The notes under the pieces: generated by a model
Told to the model about the DNA's origin: nothing
Databases searched by the model: none
Seen by the model: the letters and a program-made list of their open reading frames with translations, nothing else
Program-made: the position numbers and the translations under genes
NCBI GenBank assembly: GCA_024362935.1
Contig: JANCRA010000016.1
Span: forward strand, 20,505,165-20,569,164
Origin: Setophaga petechia
Taxonomy: Eukaryota; Chordata; Aves; Passeriformes; Parulidae
DNA length: 64,000 nt
Direction: 5' to 3'
Shown: piece by piece, positions 13,792 through 25,824 of the stretch
Numbering within the stretch: position 1 is the first letter of the stretch
Layout of the letters: every line of letters starts with the position of its first letter

Positions 13792-15604
13792 TTTTATTAT
13801 TCAAACAAGAATAATTTTGTAATGCAACAGCTTAGACTGGGAGTTTGAGACAGAATTTACTTCATTTTCTATCTAGTGTATACAGAAATCTTTGCAACTG
13901 GGTAGTTAAAGATGCTGTACAAATTCAAGAATTGAATTATAACAGACTTATTTTTCTAAAAAGCTTGCTCATCTGTCAGAAATCATTATTTTCTTGGTAC
14001 ACATATACATTTTGCCTACAGTGTCTGGGGGTGGTTTTGCCGTGGGTGTCTGAGAATGTGCTTTTGATTGATGAGCTAAGCTGTTTCTTCAGGTACCGCA
14101 GCAAATAACGTTGGATGCAGCACTCCAGAAAGTGCTGCTCCCAAAGAGAGAGGTGGGGAAAGGAGCTGGTCCCACAGTGCTCCTGACACAGGCTTGGCTT
14201 TGCTCTGGGAGCTGCCGTGGGGAAAATACCTGCAGCTTTCCACTGCTGTGCTCAGGGTTGTCTCCTCTAAAAGCTGAGCCTCGGCTGTGGTCAGTGAAAG
14301 ATGGATGGAATGCAGAAGTAATAATTCTGAGCTCTGGGGACTCTAAAATGGGTTCTTTTAGTAGGAAAGGGAATTGAGCAACTTACTACCTAATAAAATA
14401 CTCACATTACTGCAGTAGCTTTGATTTAGTAACTGCTGTGTTTCAGGAAGTTTTTATGATTAGTTTTTCTCTCTAGGAATGGGATGGAGGATTTCCTATA
14501 AAAATGGTATTTCTGTTAACTTTCATAATTTGACATAATCTCCCCTTCCCATTCTTTTGTTTTCTGTGTCTCAGAAGGATTTTCCCAATAATTTGGTTGA
14601 TGGAACAAAGGTCAGCAAGCTTTTGTGACTGTACATTGGTAACTTGGTTTACCAGCTTATCTTCAAGTAATATTCTCACCTCTGGCAATATATTCCCTGA
14701 TTCTGTACATGTTACTGGTTCACCAAGGCAGCAACTTTATTTCTATTTTACTGTAATTTTAGAAGGTGTTTTCTTGTCTTCAAGCTTGAAACATATTTTG
14801 GCAGCCAATATCACTCTAAATGAGAAAGCAGGAAAAATTGTAGCATGGCACACAGCATAGCTGTAGCACAGTGTGTTGGTTTTTGGAATGTCAGAAGCCC
14901 TAGCAGCTTTTGACATGTTTTCTTCCTGAAGTTGGGGGAAAAAAGGCTTCTGGTAAGGGCCTAAAGAAATGAATGCTGTGTATTTCCAAGGTTTTCAGCA
15001 AAGGAGCACATTAAGTGTGTGAGTAGCCAGAATACTCCTTGTTAATCCCTTTGCTGCCATCCAGTATCTACAGGCTGGGGAGAGGGACTTTATTTGGTGC
15101 AAATTTTATCAGAGCTGGTTTTCCTTGCATCAGTATATTCTTATTTGTGGAATATTTGTCACATGGTCCTATTACAATTTAAAGGAAAATAATTTAAATA
15201 ATCCCTCCTATGAGCTATGATAATTAAATTAATTTTACACTAAAATATAAGTTTCCCTGCAGGTTTAGGAGCAATTGACTTCACAGCTTTTCCAGACAGT
15301 CTTGTCCACTGCTAGAGAGGTAGCTGAATCTCCCAGATACAGTACAGTATGGTAAATATTTTGTTATTTAGACACTGGAAAACTCCTGTTAAACTTTTCT
15401 AAGTTTCCTAGAAGGATGCCTACTTGCAAAAAACCTCATCATTTCTACAGTGTCTGTGGCATCACTTAAAGTTGCAGTTATTTTGCCCCACCAGTCATTG
15501 AGTAAAAAGACCTCTGCAAAAGAGGCATAAGCTGCTGTGCCTTTCATTTTGTCAATACCTGTGTATGTTGGGCGGTTTAGGGGTGTTCTTTTGCTTTTTT
15601 TGCC

Positions 15605-15627
15605 TTTTTTTTTTTTTTTTTTTTTTT
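15605..15627 (+). repeat. Poly-T run of 23
   Basis: An uninterrupted T homopolymer followed by CAG. It could act as a very strong pyrimidine tract for an acceptor, or be the tail of an old antisense retroposon. No adjacent retroposon body is recognised. Confidence 0.9.
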
Positions 15628-17564
15628 CAGAGAGGCTGATGCTTTGAAGAATAGTTGGACTGGCTGTGATAGGGACTCACTGTTGGGTGTATATACAGTG
15701 TCAGCATCATCAGTGAGCAAAATCCTCCCCCTGTTCTTGTAATTTGCTAATATTTGAAAGCCAAGTAACTTGCAGAGCCTGGGCTCTCACTCACCTCCTC
15801 TGAGTGCCAAAGCCTTTCTTTGCAGGATCAGTATGGCAGAACTTGTGCAGGTGTCCAAAGAGCTTTGCTTCTGACTTCGAAGTATCTCATCTAATGAGTC
15901 CTCCAGTTCTTCAGAGGAGTGGCCAGGAAATAAATAGATTTTTGTAAAAGGAATCAGCATTTCTCTTCCTTTTTGCAGTAGATGGTAGACAAAATATGTT
16001 GGCTGATTTTGTGAGATGGGAAGATGTGTGTCTGCTGAGGTACAGCTCTGCCAACAAATAATAGTAGGGGGTTTTGTTGCCATTTTGACTTCAGAGAGAG
16101 AAAACCAGACTAGGATCCATTTCACTGCTTGCTGGATGCCAGTGAACTTAAGGTTCCTTTTTGGACTTAAAACCAAAATTGTACCTCAATGTTTGGTTAC
16201 CTGCTTCTATCAATAGCTCCTATACATATATAATTCTACATAAGACAAAATTTCTAGGGGCTTGGTAGAATCCTTTTTGAGATACAGATTTTTCATGAAG
16301 TTTTGTTGGGTTTTGTTTCAATAACACAAAGATATTGCATATTTTCAGAATTTATGTGATAATGAAAATTCACCTTATATTTCCAGCAGTTTGACTGAAA
16401 ACTGCATTGCCTGGTGTCCACACAGCACAATAAAAACTGTTCTGAAAGTCTGCAGTTTATTTATTTGTACAATAAGCAAACAATACAAAAAACCATACTG
16501 CAAGAGCTGCCTTAGCAGATGACTATGCTTGAAAAATCCAATGAGTAAGAAGTTAGGAAGTGATAAAAGAAGATTTATCTAGATCAGTGTCTTATGTTTA
16601 CTTATTACAATGCAACCTTGTAGTAAAGTCATTTGTTAGGTCTCAATTTCAAGGTTGTAACTTGAGCATTTCCAACATATCGGAAAAGAGTCGCCACAGA
16701 AGATTTTTCAAAATAGAACAATGTTTTTTAAAGATTAACTGGCTTTGTTCATCAGTTCCTCTTCCATATCAATAGTTGTGGGGTTTTTTTCTGTTTTGCA
16801 GATACTCTTTGAAAGTTTTGCCTGGTACTGGTTTAAATAGGAAGGCCTTTCACGAACTTGTCGAGGTTTTTTTATAAAGGTTTCTGTGAGGTCAGAGATC
16901 TGTGAAGGCTCACAGCCCACCCACGCAAGTGTGAGGGGCAACACTCTGCAGTTGAGAGAGCTCTGTATTTATAACTGGGATGTTTTCTAGTCAGCCCTTT
17001 ATGAATTAAAAGGAAAATTGTCCTCTTATGAGATGCTCTAACTACTTCCAGACACAGAAAATGTCTTAAGGTAAAAACGTATTGCCATGCCTGACAGTCC
17101 AAAGGCTAAAAACAGGCTAGGTGAATGTGTAACTGCATTTAATGGTGTCCTCAGCTGTCAGGGTGCAAACTGCCAGTGAACACTTGGCAATGGAAAAGGC
17201 GTGGCAGTGACTGTCAGGTGTGACTGCCAGGGTCCCTGTCCTGACAGCCCAAATGTCCTGTAGTGTCACACAGAATCCTGCTGGGCGCTTGCAGCACCAA
17301 CATGGGCCTTCATTGAGCTGTAAAAGTGTCTTTTTAAAGCCTAAGGGTAAATCTCAACGAATTTATTTTTTTGAAGGTGAGTTTCCAGTACTGTAGGAGC
17401 ACTGATCTGTCTATATGTGAGATGAGAGCTGAAATTTGGAAGCAGATGGCCAAATATTCAGTGGCAAGTTTAATTAACCATCTGGAATCTGAGGGGTTTT
17501 CCACCAGCTGAAGTCTTTCAGTCAGTGCTGGTTGTCTTTCTAAAATCAGTCTTGTAGCTTAAAT

Positions 17565-17988
17565 GAATAGAATCATAGAAGTATTATTGTTGGAGAAGAC
17601 CTCCAAGTTAATCAAGTCCAGCCTTTGACCAGACACCACCACACTCACTAATTGTACTGTGAAGTGCCACATATACTCATTTTCTGAGCTCTTGCAGGGA
17701 TGATGATTCCCCCACTTCTGTGGGGAGCCTCTCCCAATGCTTAACCACTGTCAGTGAAGCAATTCTTCCTCATACCCAACCTGAACCTCCACTGGCACAA
17801 CCTGAAGCCATTTCCCCTTACCCTGTTCGTTGTTATTTAAGAGAAGAGGCTGACTTGCTCCAGCACCTCATTGTCCTTCTTGTGACATTCCCACGCAACT
17901 TTGTGTCACCTGCAGCTGGACTGTCCCCAAAACTGAGCCCTGGGGGACACCTCTAGTGACTGACCAACTGGATTTAGCTCCATTCCAA
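17565..17988 (-). mobile_element. CR1 LINE 3' fragment, antisense, internally deleted
   Basis: Read on the - strand this is the 3' end of an avian CR1 element. It ends at 17565 in the tail octamer (GAATAGAATCATAGAA on +), preceded by the typical 3' untranslated block (on +: GAAGACCTCCAAGTTAATCA, then the ACCACCA segment, then CTCCCAATGCTTAACCACTG and the AACCTCCACTGGCACAACCT segment). Near 17850-17910 the match jumps from the 3' untranslated block to the reverse-transcriptase region (CCCTGGGGGACACC, then CAACTGGATTTAGCTCCATT), so several hundred bases of a normal element are missing. As is usual for CR1, it is 5'-truncated and no target-site duplication is seen. Confidence 0.9.
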
Positions 17989-20900
17989 TGGAAGTTACTG
18001 GCTTCATACAAAGATTATTTACTTTGGCTTGCCTTACACAAGAGCTAGGCAGTCAGAGACCCTGAATTACACTACTGTCCTCTAAATTACTACTTTGACT
18101 TCAATTCCATTCTTAAATTTATGAGGATAAAATGCCAATTTTTTAAATTATATATTTGGAACAAATTTAACCGGTCAAAACTCTAGTTTTAAAAATGTAT
18201 TGTTTAATTTTTTCCCATTTGTTCATTACAAAATTCTGATTAACCTTTTATTAGTAATTTTCCTTAAAAAGTTATATCTTTATATCTCTAGTAAATGACA
18301 GAATCTGCTCAATTTTGAGAAAAATGCAGTGAAAGGGGAGGAAAAAATCCCAGTAAACACCTTTCTGTTACGTCTTTTTAGATGTCCAGAGTGTTGGACA
18401 TCAAAACAATAAATATTTCAGTTTACTTTTGATATGAGTCCAGCTGTAACTTTAATTGTTCTGGTTTATGTTTGGTGAAATTCCAATTCATAACAATTCA
18501 GTGTTAGATCAGGTTAAGAAAGCAATGCTTGACCAAGTTTTCAGAGTGGGTTGACTGCAGTTACCTGCTTATGATTTTTTGAGTTACAGATCTTGACAAC
18601 CGAAAGAACAGTTTTGCTGTTTTCTAGAAACTTAGTATTCCTGTGGTCATTGCACTTAATGGAAAAATTGAGGCAAAATCTTTCTCTCCACATCATTCCA
18701 TATGCCTAATTGGATGAGTAAGGAAATTTGTGGATGTTCTTTTCAGAGGAAGTGTCTTATGGCGTAAGTTTGTTCATGTTGTAAATCACAAGCTACTGCC
18801 CTTCAAGGCAGCCCACAGGCATAAAAGCCTGTGACCACTGTAAGCCTCTTACAAGACAATGTGCAGCTCTGTGATTGTTGACCCCTTTTCTTTTCTTCTT
18901 CAGTTTTGCACAGCACTGTATGAATGTTTCTCCACTTGCATGTTTCACTTTCCTTTTTCAATGTGCCCGATTATGGCTGCAATTGAAGAAAACCAAGAAA
19001 GAAGAAAAATTCCTTCCCCTTCTGTGTATGAAAAAAATTAAGTTATGAAAGTATATGGGAATATGCTAATACTTGCTTCTTTTATTTATACATGCTTGCA
19101 AATGTACTTGCTTTTTCTAAGAGCTCAGTCTTGACATAAACCTGGAAACACTGGAAAAAGGTACAAGTTCCCTATCATGCAGCTGATCTGTGTCCATTAC
19201 GTATTTTGTACCGTGCTGCCATCTGTCCATTGGCACACTGCATGGATAGAATAATAGGGGAAAATTCCAGTTAACTGTGAGGAGCACACAGCAGACATTG
19301 GCAGATTTCTGATCCATGGAACAGCATCAAGTGCTCCTTCACTTAAAGACTTCCTAAAAATCTATTGACCTTTTCTTCATATGATATTGTATTAGTTCTG
19401 AAATATGTTGCAATAACTAAACATTGTTTTAAACTGAATTTAAGAAATCTAGACTGAAATTTTGAGAAAATAATGTAAAATATGACAAATGTATTACTTT
19501 TTATATGTATGTCGAGAGAGAGAGAGAGAGAATCTACATTATGCTAACTATCTGGTTTTCTACAGTAGTTCAAGGGTTCAGCAGTGATCATTGCTGAAAA
19601 CCTCACTCCAGCAGGGCTCTTCCATAGGAAACCTTGTATGCTTACAATCAGCCAGCTGAATTGCACATTATCTGCAATTGTCAGTAACCTGCTCTACGTG
19701 ACCTGTCCTAGTCAGGCAGCACTGCAGCATTTTAGGATGGGAGTGCTTACAGCCCTCAACTGAGTCTGACAAGTGCCTGCAAGGTCAAGGGAAGCCTTGC
19801 TCAGGTAGATTTTGATTCTGTAAGCTGTTCCATTTGGCTCTAATTGTCTGTGCATTTGAAGTATGCATGTCCACGGGGGACGGGATTACCAATGGAGTAA
19901 ATCCTGGCCCTCTCCAAGTACAAATTTCTGTTATTACTCTTTGCTTTTCTTCATTCATTCAGGGACAAATGTCTTCATTAAGCTCCCAGACAGTTCTTTG
20001 CTATTTTGTTTGGAAATAATTTGCAAACCTTTGTTAGGAAAGAAAACTGAGACAGGAAATGTAGATAAAACCATGAGGGTGCAGATACTGGGGTGAGTTG
20101 TAAAGCTCTGCTTAGACTGCTCCTCTGGTGGAAGTCTTATAAGACTAAATAAGAATTTACACAAATTCAGCAAAAATCTTGTCTTGGGTTATAGTTTAAA
20201 AGTTATTTTCTTGGTCCTCTGGAGACATTAAAATATTTTAGGGAAGAACTGGTTGCAGTATAGTTCAGCTTTTCCCAAGACATCTCTTTAAGGTTTCTTC
20301 CTTAGATGACATCCCTCTGTTCAGGTCATAAACACAGGAAGTCAGTAGTTCAGTGTCTTTGGCTAATACTATTTATAATGTTTGTTCTGTCTCTATAAGC
20401 AAGTCGTAGAATTAAAATTATGATTTCTTCTTGATGTCTCAGAGGGACATGCAGTTATAGAAGCCGAATTTTGTTTTTTACTGTGACATTGACAGTATTC
20501 ATAAAAGTCTGTGGTACTCAGATGTAGACCCTTAAGCTGATCTAGACAACAAATCCCTTATGAGAGATGGTAGGGTTTTTTCCTTTTCCCACAAGAATTT
20601 CCTTCCTGTGGTTGGGAAATGTTTTTTTAAGGGAGATAGGGATAATCTGAATAGGGAGCTCACTCTGTCTTGGAATATTGATCAATATATGCTTCAGCAA
20701 TAAAATAACATTTAGCTAGAATGAAGATTTCCAAAGGGAAATTTCCAAATGAGAATATTGACAGCCTTGCATTATTTCTTTTTGAGGATGAAGCTATAGA
20801 GAAAAATTTGTTTTATTTTCTTCTCTTGGTAAGCACACACAAAAGCTTCTAAAGTTTAGGGAAATTAAAACCAGTAAATTAGCATTTTAATATAGTGAAT

Positions 20901-22824
20901 TTTTTCATCTGTGTTCTGAAGATTTTGATATCCCTAGAATGATAATTCTTCCCTCCTGGAGGCAGTGTCAGAATGACCAGTTCTTAGGAAGTTCAGCCTC
21001 TAACAAAGAAGGGTGTTCTGTCCTGCTGCAGTGATTTGTTCTCTGTGGGTTTCTGTGTCTGGAACTTGTGTGAGGCTGGTTCTTGTCTGGGTGCTTTGGG
21101 AGGCCTTTGGAGGATTGCCTGGGAATTCCAGCAGTGACTCTAATCAAGCCATGGGACATTCAGTTGGAGTCACAGTTCCTCTGAGATGCAGAGAAATCCT
21201 AGAATTGTGTTCAGCTCAGATGTACCACGAGTGTGCAGAAGAGATTTGCACATGGCAGAGAAATCCAGCTTGCCTAAGACAGAGAACTTGGCATCCTGTC
21301 TGACCTAAATACTGTTTGTTTTCTGACAGAAAATCATAAATGACAATATAAGACATAATTAAAGCTTTCTTCCCATATTCAATTTCCAGTGCATCAGTTC
21401 TGGGGAACCTAAGTAGAGATAAAGGGGGTGGAGAAGGGACCACACTGCAGTAGGCAGCAGATGGACCAAGCCTGTCTTTACCCTGTTACATGAGTAATTG
21501 CAGAGCTCTGATTTAGAGATGGAAAAATGTACATGTTAATCTAGAAACCTTTTTTGTCTGGAAAAACCTCCACAGATTCTTGAGAAGCACATTGCAAATC
21601 ATGAGGACAGTTTGGGATTCTTGTTCTGGGTTTTTTGTTCTGAAATACTTGGTGTGCCCTGAGCATCAGGAAAATCTGGCTACCGTATTCAAAGTGGCTG
21701 GCTCTTTGGTGAAGCTATTTGTGACTTTTGTAAATGTTATTGCAGTGATAATCTACAGTGTGTCCTCACGTCTCCTTGAGGGTTAATTAGTTTATTGTTT
21801 TATGTAGTGTGTTAAAAGCTTTTCTGTTCCATTTGAAGTTTGAACTGTAATTCAATGATGCCCCACATGTAAGGCAGAGTTACAGAGCAGGAGGTTAGGA
21901 TGTGGTATCCCTTTCCTGCTGGGTTGCTGCCTTGGCATATTATCTGTTTGACATCTTTGGTAGATGAGTGTCTGAAAAGAGAGTGACAGATGACAAAGAG
22001 ATTGTGTTTTCTCATCTTCTGTATTAGGCATCTTGCTCTCCTCTTATGGTGGGTTTTTCTGTTTCAGTTTGTGTCTCAGCAGGAAATATTCCAATTAACT
22101 TACATCACAGATGTACCTTGTTGAAGATCACAGCTCATTTTCCCAGGCACTGCTACAGTGTGGAAATTTTTTACAAAAGGCAATGCCCTCTCTTTTTACA
22201 ATTTAGTATAATAATGCTGGAACTCTGTAGTACTTGAAACTCTGTTTATGGTCAATTGCACTGTTTTGTCTCTAGCCTATTGCTCAATTCCCTTCCAGCT
22301 GTAAAACCCCATTGTATTTTCTGACTGCTCAAACTGGGGCTGGTTTTCTCCTGTGCTGCCCAGTGTCCTTCCAGTCAGTGACATAGTTGCTCAGCTGGAG
22401 ATTCAGGTAGGCACAGTTCTGTGCATGACTTGAACAGGTGTTTACTAGTGCACAATGACAGTCTTTCTATTGAACATTGGCCTGTGTGCATGCTGGATGC
22501 ATTTCTGTTTTATTCATATGTAAAGATGCTCTGCCAGTATCACTGTGTAATGTGTTGATTTTTTTCTGGAAGAATGACATATTTTGCTGAGGTTTACAAA
22601 TTATATTTAAGTTGCTGTATATGTGATTCTTCCTTAGCCAGCTAACAACACAAAGTTTTAGTCTTTTAATTAACAAAAAAGATTCTTTTTCTTACAGTGA
22701 AAGGTAGTGTTGATGACACTTTGCCAGGTCAACCTTGGAGATGTTTTATCCTTGAGCAGTGTTCAGTCACTCGTAGTGAGGGTAAAGATACTTTTTTCTT
22801 TAATAGGCTACAGTAATATCTATA
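17989..22824 (+). other. Intron-like DNA between the CR1 fragment and the first solo LTR
   Basis: No gene or interspersed repeat is recognised. A (GA)9 microsatellite lies at 19514-19531. Open frames of up to 96 codons are at chance length and show no conserved protein features. Confidence 0.5.
19514..19531. repeat. (GA)9 microsatellite
   Basis: Nine uninterrupted GA units. Confidence 0.95.
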
Positions 22825-22829
22825 TTATG

Positions 22830-23141
22830 TGTAGGGGGATAGAAAATAAGAAAATAAAAGGTAGTATAGAAAGTAATCTTACCCCCAAGGAGTTGCAGCT
22901 GGGCCAATTATCAAAGATTAGGAACAGGCCTGCCTTTAACAGGCCACAGCTGAACTAATGAGAAGAAGAGTGCTATAAAAGAGTGGGGTGGTGTTGAGAA
23001 GGGAACTGGAGTGAGGTGGTTACTTTGTGAAGGGGAAGGAGTCAGTGCTCTGAGGAGCTGTCCATGAGAAACACCAAGAAGGTTTGGAACTTTTGTGATA
23101 AGGAGACAACAGTATGGAACCCCTGCAATAAAATGGCAACA
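22830..23141 (+). mobile_element. Solo LTR of an endogenous retrovirus, 312 bp, with 5-bp target duplication
   Basis: The segment begins TGTAGGGGGATAG and ends ATGGCAACA, so it has TG...CA ends with short inverted TGT/ACA termini. It is flanked by identical TTATG at 22825-22829 and 23142-23146. A TATA box (CTATAAAAGAG, 22973-22983) lies about 145 bp in and a polyadenylation signal AATAAA lies at 23127-23132, in the order expected for U3-R-U5. There is no internal retroviral sequence on either side, so it is a solo LTR left by recombination. The 5-bp duplication fits ERVL- or ERV1-like integration better than the 6 bp usual for ERVK. The TATA box and polyadenylation signal point along +, the same direction as OTUD7A. 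Confidence 0.85.
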
Positions 23142-25799
23142 TTATGAGGCAATAGTGGTTCTATATTACACTATCTGTTCTTTCTTGACCCATAATTCAT
23201 CATTCTCCAACTGTCTTGGTCACAATATGGATTTCAGACAAAATACAATCTAACAAACAAGTGCAAAAAGAGCTTAAATACTTACCTTTAGTGGTAATAA
23301 TAACCATCATACTCAGTTTAGTTTCTGATGGATTTCTGCTATTGGCCAAGCTGTTATGTTTAAATGTCGAGCTTCCTTAAATTACATGTTACTTACATCT
23401 TCTCACTGTGTTTGAATCACTTTGATCTGTAGTTCTACTGAGGATTTTGTTCTCTACTTTGACCTTTGTGCTGCACTTCAGAGCTGTTTACTTTGTCAAA
23501 CACTACAGCAAGTGAGTGTATTTTGAAATGTTGCCTAAATTTTTTGACACACTTCATGTGTATAGTCTCAGGTGCTTCCAAAGTGCTTCTGTAAATGGCT
23601 GGTTCCCCTGATAGTAATTGCACACACTTTGGATGCAACTGGCAAAGAAACAAAGCCAAGTGGGATGGAGTTCAAGACACCTGGCAGTGTCACCTTTCTC
23701 CCAGTGCCAAGGGACATGTGACAGGTTCACCTGCCCCACTGCCTGGAGTGGGGGGAGGCGTGGCTGTTCAGACTCTGCCTTTTGTCATTTCCACCTCTGT
23801 CACAGGGTGTGTGTGTCCTGTCTGAGAAAATCCCCCTGAAGAGTTGCTTAAGATGCTGCAGGTTAAATAAAGGCATAAAGTCAATCCTTCTGGAAGGCTT
23901 GGGAAGTGAAATGGAACATAATCACCTTACAGTCATTTTAGGGATTATTATAATTTTTTCTCGTTGCATTTTGTTGTATACTGCTTCATGCATGGGATAT
24001 GACACTAAAAAGTGCTATTTGTCTTCTGTTGTAATTTACCTTCTTTCTGCTAGAGGGAGAAGAATACATAGATGATAAGTTTAGGGGGGATAATATGGAA
24101 TATCCTCTGGAAAATTTCATACTGGCTTCTGCCACACATGGTACCTTAACATACAAAATAATTTAAAGAAAGAAAAAAGAGACAAGCAAACTAATGGAGT
24201 ACTACTTAGGATATTTTTTTAAATTAATGCCTCTTACTTTTTCATAGAAATTACTAAAGCAAAAGCCATTTGTAATAAACAAATTTGCCATTTCCCCCTG
24301 TAAAAAATGTGGAATGTCTTTCTTCTGCTAAAACATCTGGGGCTCAATGAAAGCAGCCTGTGGAGAAATTAAATGAAATGTTACATTTCTGTGTTGTCAG
24401 ATGTCTGTCAGCTGCTAGTAAGAAGGATATTAAATAAATCCTTTAGGCTCTAACTGCATGTCTTACTATAGGTTTAGGGGTAAATGTGTATCAAGTTCTA
24501 TGTTTTAAAATGACAGCTTCTCCCAAATGGGGAAAAAATTTTGTGGTAGTGATGTTAGTGAAGAGATGTGTATTATATAGAGATAAAAGTATGTATATTT
24601 CTATCTGTATAAATATATCAATAATGCACAGGCATATAGATGCAGTATAGATGTAATCTACCTATATGTTGCATATAGATTCTATAAACATGTCATGTCT
24701 ATGTACATTTTAATGTGTGCATAGCATTTTCTTTCTGTCCATAAAAAGTTACTTTTATTTTTTGTATTTATAATGCTTTTATTCTAATGCATTTGACTTC
24801 TACTTATTAAAATATTTGCTCATTTCTTTGCATGTTACTTGGTAAGCTGCTCAAAAATTATAGCAGATGTGGGGGGATTATGCTCCTTTTTATTAATGGG
24901 TAGGACAGTTGGGAAATAAAAATCAGTTCTAGGGATTGAAGCAGGAAGTTCATCTACAGAGAATCATGTTTTTCTTATTGCCTACATTTGTAAGGGAAGA
25001 TATGAAAATAATTTCTCTGACTTCAGCTGAAGAATATATGAAGGGGATAACATAAGAAATCTGTGATAATCTTATGTACACAACTCTCTAACATGATATT
25101 TAACTTTTTCAGTCTATGGCAAGGTTATGTTTCTTGCAGTTTGCATTAGATGCTCCATAATGTCTTCCTTAAACCTTGTAAAAGATCTAATTTGGTGAAA
25201 AAGTAAAAAAAAAAAAAAATTATTTTCTATTTATTAGTTTCTCCTAGTAGTTTAAAAGATGGAAAAAGCAGATTGGAGATCGTTTGGTTAATTGGTTGGT
25301 TGGTTTGATGGTGGATATTTTTTCATCTTTTTCAATGAGTTTTGATACCTTCTACTGTGCAGTTACATGTTTGTGTGCTATACAGCCAGCAGATCCAAGA
25401 AAAATCTTGGTAGGAAAATTTACAAAATGTACAGTGTTCTTGCTGGTAGGCTTTAGTAACAGATTACATTTGTCACTAAGCTTTACAGTACTTGCCATGT
25501 GTAAATATATTTTCTTTAATGTATTCTGGCCTAGATGTTGTGTCTCAGATGAGAGAATTAATTAGATGGGGAATTCCAGGGCTGGATTTTGTCAATGGCA
25601 AGTAAATTGACTTCTCTTCAGTTGATGTTAAGTTCTTTTTAAGATTAGTATAATTAGTCTGATTTTACAGGTGTAGAAACTGATTTGGAAAAGCAGAGTT
25701 ACTCACTGGGTTTGTAGGAGCCCTGCAAAGCACATCTGGGGCCATGGGAAGGTGGATACAGCACTGAGTTGCTGCTGGAACTGCAGCCTGGCTGTCTGT

Positions 25800-25824
25800 G
25801 GGTGCCAATTAAACATTGGCACCC
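25800..25824. repeat. Inverted repeat, 10-bp arms, 5-nt spacer
   Basis: GGGTGCCAAT, TAAAC, ATTGGCACCC. The arms carry GCCAA and TTGGC, which are nuclear factor I half-sites, but in the orientation opposite to the usual TTGGC(N5)GCCAA dimer site. Confidence 0.9.

Larger units (their letters stand above)
1..17564 (+). other. Intron-like DNA, 5' end of window
   Basis: No exon, RNA gene or interspersed repeat is recognised with confidence. All open frames are 130 codons or shorter, as chance predicts for this base composition. Items seen are a 21-bp-arm hairpin (2607-2651), a 10-bp-arm hairpin (10928-10950), a 16-bp AT palindrome (13776-13791), a G/T-rich tract (4979-5030) and a run of 23 T (15605-15627). 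Exon-like segments with paired splice signals occur at 9881-9950 on + and at 15795-15908 on -. The stretch is assigned to the 5' intron region of OTUD7A only because of the downstream exon. Confidence 0.55.

Noticed and set aside
17720..17956. 78-codon frame in the CR1 region
   Set aside because: It is antisense to the CR1 element and arises from repeat sequence.
22819..23168. 9-bp direct repeat TCTATATTA flanking the first LTR
   Set aside because: It suggested a 9-bp target duplication, but the enclosed segment would not end in CA. The TTATG pair with TG...CA ends explains the element better. The 9-mer is AT-rich and probably accidental.
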